From positions 1-7,431 of the forward strand of contig MHFY01000103.1 of assembly GCA_001805375.1 (NCBI GenBank): a stretch of DNA of 7,431 bases. Reading direction: 5' to 3'. The notes beneath the pieces are model-generated. The model worked only from the letters and a program-made list of their open reading frames with translations, was not told the DNA's origin and ran no database searches. Source of the DNA: Omnitrophica WOR_2 bacterium GWA2_47_8. GTDB lineage: Bacteria > Omnitrophota > Gorgyraeia > Zapsychrales > GWA2-47-8. The position numbers and the translations under genes were made by a program. Below, piece by piece: positions 4,866 through 7,431 of this stretch. How positions within the stretch are numbered: position 1 is the first letter of the stretch; the number at the start of each line of letters is the position of its first letter.

Positions 4866-4875
4866 GGAGAAAAAG

Positions 4876-5118
4876 ATGACTTCACTGACCGCCAGCCAGG
4901 CAAGAGCAAAATTGTATAAATTAGTTGATGCGGCCGCTCATTCGCATGAGCCGATCCAGATCACCGGCAAAAGGAATAATGTGGTCCTTGTATCCGAAGA
5001 GGATTGGAGGGCCATTCAGGAAACGCTTTTTCTTTTATCCATCCCCGGCATGCGTGAATCCATCCGCAAAGGTTTAAAGACCCCCCTCGCCAAATGTACT
5101 AAGAAATTAAAATGGTAG
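4876..5118 (+). CDS. yefM: Phd/YefM-family antitoxin
   Basis: This 80-residue antitoxin would bind and neutralise the downstream YoeB-like toxin and, with it, repress their promoter. The N-terminal fold is classic: SLTASQARAKLYKLVDAA, then HEPIQITGKRNNVVLVSEEDW and the helix RAIQETLFLLSIPGMRESI. ATG 4876 is chosen because GGGAG lies 6 nt upstream; the in-frame ATG at 4849 has no usable site. The toxin start overlaps the last bases of this gene. The C-terminal tail, which in the family wraps the toxin and is usually acidic, is strongly basic here (KGLKTPLAKCTKKLKW). That is odd because the toxin is also basic. The family assignment is strong; the gene symbol is by family resemblance. Confidence 0.9.
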   Translation: MTSLTASQARAKLYKLVDAAAHSHEPIQITGKRNNVVLVSEEDWRAIQETLFLLSIPGMRESIRKGLKTPLAKCTKKLKW

Positions 5119-5387
5119 ATATCAACCCTTGGCAGATCGTCTATACGAAGCAGGCCCAAAAGGACGCGAAAAAAATAGCCCGGGCGGGTTTAAAACCGCA
5201 GGCCCAAAAGTTGCTTGATATCCTGGGCAAGGACCCTTTTCGATCTCCTCCTCCGTTCGAAAAACTGGTGGGGGACCTGCAGGGAGCATATTCCCGCCGG
5301 ATCAATATTCAGCATCGGCTTGTATATCAAATTTACAAAAAACAGCGTGTCGTAAAGGTCCTGCGCATGTGGACGTATTATGAATAA
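5112..5387 (+). CDS. yoeB: Txe/YoeB-family mRNA endonuclease toxin, variant active site
   Basis: This is a 91-residue RelE-superfamily toxin. Relatives enter the ribosomal A site and cut mRNA, stopping translation until the antitoxin restores the complex. VYTKQAQKDAKK, DPFRSPPPFEKLVGDLQGAY, SRRINIQHRLVYQI and VKVLRMWTYYE are hallmarks. E50 and R69 match E. coli YoeB E46 and R65, whereas the catalytic H83 position is Y89 (TAT), giving TYYE instead of the usual THYE. This may lower or remove RNase activity. The start overlaps the antitoxin by 7 nt, giving translational coupling and the normal antitoxin-first order. Pyruvate kinase starts 11 nt after the stop, so the three genes probably share a transcript. 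Confidence 0.9.
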   Translation: MVDINPWQIVYTKQAQKDAKKIARAGLKPQAQKLLDILGKDPFRSPPPFEKLVGDLQGAYSRRINIQHRLVYQIYKKQRVVKVLRMWTYYE

Positions 5388-5398
5388 AAGGTATTCCC

Positions 5399-6424
5399 GT
5401 GCCCAACCGTAAGATCCAGATCATCTGCACCTTAGGCCCCGCGAGCCAGCGCAAAGACACGATCCTTAAGATGGCGCAAAGCGGGATGAACATGGTGCGC
5501 CTTAATTTTTCGCACGGAGACCACCGCGCCCACCAGGCCCTGATCAACACGGTCCGCTACGTGAACCGCACGCATCACCAGAATATCAAGATCCTGCAGG
5601 ATCTTGAGGGCTACCGTTTGCGCGTGGGGGCTTTGCGTCATCCATCGGAATTGATCAAATACCAGCAGGTGTGGATAAGCAGCGATAAAAATGACACGCA
5701 TGCTATTCCGATCGATTCGGATATCACGCTTAAACAATTGAAAAAGGGGATGGATGTCTTTATCGATGACGGGAATATCCATCTCAAAGTTTTGGGCCGT
5801 TCCAAAAAAAGGATAAATCTTGAGGTTTACCAGGGCGGGACCCTGAAATCCAACAAGGGCGTGAACATCCCGGCGCTGAAATTAAAGCCCAACATTTTGA
5901 CCGAGAAAGACAGGCAGGACATCGCCTTCGGGATAAAGAATAAGGTTGATTTTATCGCGCAATCGTTCGTCCGTAACCGGGAAGATATCCTGCGCGTCGC
6001 CCGCCTGGTCAAGCCGAGATTGCCCAAATGCCAAATTGTCGCTAAGATAGAGAACCAGGACGGGGTGAAGAATTTAAAGAAGATCATGCAGTCCTGTGAC
6101 GTGATCATGGTGGCGCGCGGGGACCTGGGCGTGTCGATGCCCATTTATCAGATCCCCATGATCCAAAAAGAGATCATCTGCGAATGCAGGCGCCGGAAAA
6201 AGATGGTCATCACCGCCACCCAGATGCTGGAAAGCATGACCGTCAATTCCCGCCCCACCCGGGCGGAGGTGACCGACGTGGCCAACGCGATCATGGACGG
6301 GACCGATGCCGTGATGCTGTCCGGGGAAACAGCGGTGGGGTCTTATCCGGTGAAATGTGTTAGAATGATGCGTCAGATCATCACCTATACGCAAAGCCGT
6401 CTGCCGTGGGTTTGCATTTTGTGA
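5399..6424 (+). CDS. pyk: Pyruvate kinase lacking the C-terminal domain
   Basis: The family transfers phosphate from phosphoenolpyruvate to ADP, the last step of glycolysis, in the cytoplasm. Domain A begins CTLGPAS and NMVRLNFSHG. The B-domain lid covers about 75-165. The rest of the barrel holds IVAKIENQDG with K216 and E218, MVARGDLG with D242, and ITATQMLESM with T274, then TDAVMLSGETAVG. These are the usual catalytic and metal-binding residues. One departure is DLEGYRLRVG (68-77) where most enzymes have DLKGPxIRTG. At 341 residues it stops right after the barrel, whereas typical enzymes have about 470, so the regulatory C-terminal domain is absent. GTG 5399 is the start, with AAAAGG about 7 nt upstream. 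It follows the toxin by 11 nt. Two-hairpin repeat copy B begins 10 nt after the stop. Confidence 0.88.
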   Translation: MPNRKIQIICTLGPASQRKDTILKMAQSGMNMVRLNFSHGDHRAHQALINTVRYVNRTHHQNIKILQDLEGYRLRVGALRHPSELIKYQQVWISSDKNDTHAIPIDSDITLKQLKKGMDVFIDDGNIHLKVLGRSKKRINLEVYQGGTLKSNKGVNIPALKLKPNILTEKDRQDIAFGIKNKVDFIAQSFVRNREDILRVARLVKPRLPKCQIVAKIENQDGVKNLKKIMQSCDVIMVARGDLGVSMPIYQIPMIQKEIICECRRRKKMVITATQMLESMTVNSRPTRAEVTDVANAIMDGTDAVMLSGETAVGSYPVKCVRMMRQIITYTQSRLPWVCIL

Positions 6425-6433
6425 TTGTGGAAT

Positions 6434-6516
6434 TCCCGCAGTCTTCGCTTCGCTCAGGTTTGCGGGATTAATTCGCGCAGTTGACTTACGAGCACTTCGT
6501 TCCGTAAGTCAAGCGC
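6434..6516 (+). repeat. Two-hairpin dispersed repeat, copy B
   Basis: Hairpin I pairs CCCGCAGTCTT (6435-6445) with AGGTTTGCGGG (6456-6466) around the loop CGCTTCGCTC. Hairpin II pairs GCGC (6475-6478), bulge AG, TTGACTTACG (6481-6490), with CGTAAGTCAA (6503-6512) and GCGC (6513-6516). Hairpin I is the same as in copy A. Hairpin II differs in sequence but keeps every pair and the 2-nt bulge. It sits between the pyk stop and the lemA Shine-Dalgarno. It may serve as a 3'-end stabiliser for pyk mRNA, but it lacks the T-run of a terminator. Confidence 0.78.
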
Positions 6517-6541
6517 TCATTAAAAATAAGGAGCCTCTCAT

Positions 6542-7096
6542 ATGACACTACTTTTAATTTTACTCGCCGTCGTTGTACTGATCGCGCTGTGGGCGATCGG
6601 GGTTTACAATCTGCTCGTGTCGCTGAACATCCGGGCGGACAATGCCTGGAGCGACATCGATGTGCAGCTTAAGCGCCGGTACGACCTTATCCCCAATCTT
6701 GTGGAGACCGTCAAAGGCTACGCCGGCCATGAACGCCAGACCCTGGAAGCGGTGGTCAACGCGCGCGCCAAGGCCATGAACGCCACCGGTGTGAGCGAAA
6801 AAAGCGGCGCGGAAAATATGCTGGCCGGGACCTTGAAGTCCTTGTTCGCCTTGGCGGAAAACTATCCGCAGCTGCGGGCCAATGAAAATTTTCTCTCTTT
6901 GCAGAAAAGCCTGAGCGAAATAGAAGAAGCGGTGCAGTCCGCCCGCCGTTATTTTAATGCGGTCATCCGGGATTTTAATACCGCCCTGCAGGTCTTCCCG
7001 AACAATATGCTCGCCGGGATGTTCAATTTCAAAAAACGCGATTTTTTTGAGCTCGCGTCAGAAGGCGAAAGGCAAACACCCCAAGTAAAGTTTTAA
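6542..7096 (+). CDS. lemA: LemA family membrane protein
   Basis: This 184-residue protein has one N-terminal membrane anchor (about 3-25) and a long helical domain. The family signature NAWSDIDVQLKRRYDLIPNL (34-53) is intact, as are NENFLSLQKSL, the RRYFNAVIRDFNTALQVFP helix and the C-terminal GMFNFKKRDFF. A Tyr replaces the common His in the RRHDLIPNL motif, a mild change. The role of LemA is poorly known. In many bacteria it is encoded next to a DUF2207 or TPM-domain membrane protein, as here, which suggests a shared envelope function. AAGGAG (6528-6533) lies 8 nt before the ATG. Its TAA stop overlaps the next gene's Shine-Dalgarno, so the two are translated from the same mRNA. Confidence 0.95.
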   Translation: MTLLLILLAVVVLIALWAIGVYNLLVSLNIRADNAWSDIDVQLKRRYDLIPNLVETVKGYAGHERQTLEAVVNARAKAMNATGVSEKSGAENMLAGTLKSLFALAENYPQLRANENFLSLQKSLSEIEEAVQSARRYFNAVIRDFNTALQVFPNNMLAGMFNFKKRDFFELASEGERQTPQVKF

Positions 7097-7104
7097 GGAA
7101 TTTG

Positions 7105-7431
7105 ATGCGGAATAATTTTCTTTTAGCATGGGTTTTATTTTTTTGTTCTTCTTTTTCTTCCGCCTACGGCTGGGTCATCGACAACTACGGCGTTGACCTC
7201 CAGCTGAACCAGGACGGCTCGCTCACGGTCACCGAGAACATCCTGGCCAATTTTGATACCCCGAAACACGGCATCATCCGCCAGATCCCGGTCGAATACA
7301 ATGACGAACGGGGGCACAAACTTTTTTTCCGGCTGCATCTTTCCGGGATCCTGGATGAGGACGGCCGATCCTGGCATTATGAAAAGTACAGGGAAGGTTC
7401 CAATTTGGTCTTTAAGATCGGCGAGGCGGAC
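7105..7431 (+). CDS. DUF2207 membrane protein, N-terminal part
   Basis: The gene runs off the window; 109 codons are visible. It starts with a signal peptide (MRNNFLLAWVLFFCSSFSSA, cleavage probably near residues 20-22). The mature start, GWVIDNYGVDLQLNQDGSLT followed by VTENILANFDTPKHGIIRQI, is the typical opening of DUF2207 (YciQ-like) proteins, which carry a large extracytoplasmic domain before several membrane segments. Those segments lie beyond the window. ATG 7105 follows lemA by 8 nt, with AAGGAA (7095-7100) overlapping the lemA stop. A TTG three bases upstream is a weaker choice. Pairing with lemA is a common arrangement. Molecular function is unknown. Confidence 0.88.
   Translation, partial: MRNNFLLAWVLFFCSSFSSAYGWVIDNYGVDLQLNQDGSLTVTENILANFDTPKHGIIRQIPVEYNDERGHKLFFRLHLSGILDEDGRSWHYEKYREGSNLVFKIGEAD

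Larger units (their letters stand above)
4531..4875 (+). other. Gene-free spacer between hemerythrin operon and toxin-antitoxin operon
   Basis: No convincing gene is present. Open frames across this stretch are low complexity and lack domains. It holds, in order, a 9-bp purine-rich tandem repeat, a 14-bp palindrome (4636-4649), an intrinsic terminator (4665-4693), a 10-bp palindrome AATGCGCATT (4710-4719), the toxin-antitoxin promoter and operator (4753-4781), and a leader with hairpins at 4795-4819 and 4825-4865. Confidence 0.7.

Noticed and set aside
4613..4937. Two GCGGCCGCTCA sites (4613-4623 and 4930-4940) as a functional direct repeat
   Set aside because: The second lies inside the antitoxin coding sequence in codons for conserved Ala residues. 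An 11-bp match is probably chance in GC-rich palindromes.
5432..6394. Long open frames on the - strand opposite pyruvate kinase
   Set aside because: They are antisense shadows of a clearly conserved gene, rich in His, Arg and Pro, as expected from reverse reading of its codons.
6435..6466. Hairpin I of copy B as an intrinsic terminator for pyk
   Set aside because: The stem is stable but no T-run follows (it continues ATTAATTC), and an equivalent hairpin in copy A lies in a leader rather than after a gene.
6481..6510. TTGACT as a -35 box for lemA
   Set aside because: It is part of the hairpin II stem, and the only -10 at the right distance (TAAGTC) is poor and is the other stem arm.

Overview
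The window reads as ordinary chromosomal sequence from a free-living bacterium: compact operons, good Shine-Dalgarno sites, a long fatty-acid desaturase and a LemA/DUF2207 pair, broken up by gene-free stretches packed with palindromic repeats. Dispersed hairpin repeats, short zinc-ribbon membrane proteins and a one-domain pyruvate kinase remind me of uncultured candidate phyla such as Omnitrophota. That placement is from memory and is weak. All confident genes lie on the + strand.

Layout. (i) 1-428: C-terminal end of a secreted protein with a fibronectin-III-like domain. (ii) 469-1680: a likely promoter, a leader of about 160 nt and a membrane fatty-acid desaturase. (iii) 1681-2506: no gene. 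It holds a nested inverted-repeat element (1697-2125), a sigma70-like promoter (2150-2178), a two-hairpin dispersed repeat (copy A, 2307-2405) and two back-to-back 10-bp stems, the second covering the next start codon. (iv) 2507-4530: a zinc-ribbon membrane protein, a bacteriohemerythrin, a second small zinc-ribbon membrane protein and a conserved hypothetical protein, followed by an intrinsic terminator (4665-4693). (v) 4753-6424: a promoter with two GTAC half-sites 12 bp apart, a YefM-like antitoxin, a YoeB/Txe-like toxin and, 11 nt later, a pyruvate kinase with no C-terminal domain. (vi) 6434-6516: copy B of the two-hairpin repeat. (vii) 6542-7431: lemA and the start of a DUF2207 protein.

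How the parts may work together. The desaturase would adjust membrane fluidity. Hemerythrin suggests oxygen, redox or iron handling beside two membrane zinc-ribbon proteins of unknown role. The toxin-antitoxin promoter may also drive pyruvate kinase, which would couple a glycolytic enzyme to an autoregulated addiction promoter. LemA and DUF2207 proteins usually occur together at the envelope.

Most unusual points: the two-hairpin repeat, whose copies keep the same fold through paired base changes and a shared bulge; the roughly 430-bp nested structured element; and apparent loss of key residues in the hemerythrin (a His ligand is Asn), the toxin (catalytic-position His is Tyr) and the antitoxin (basic rather than acidic tail).
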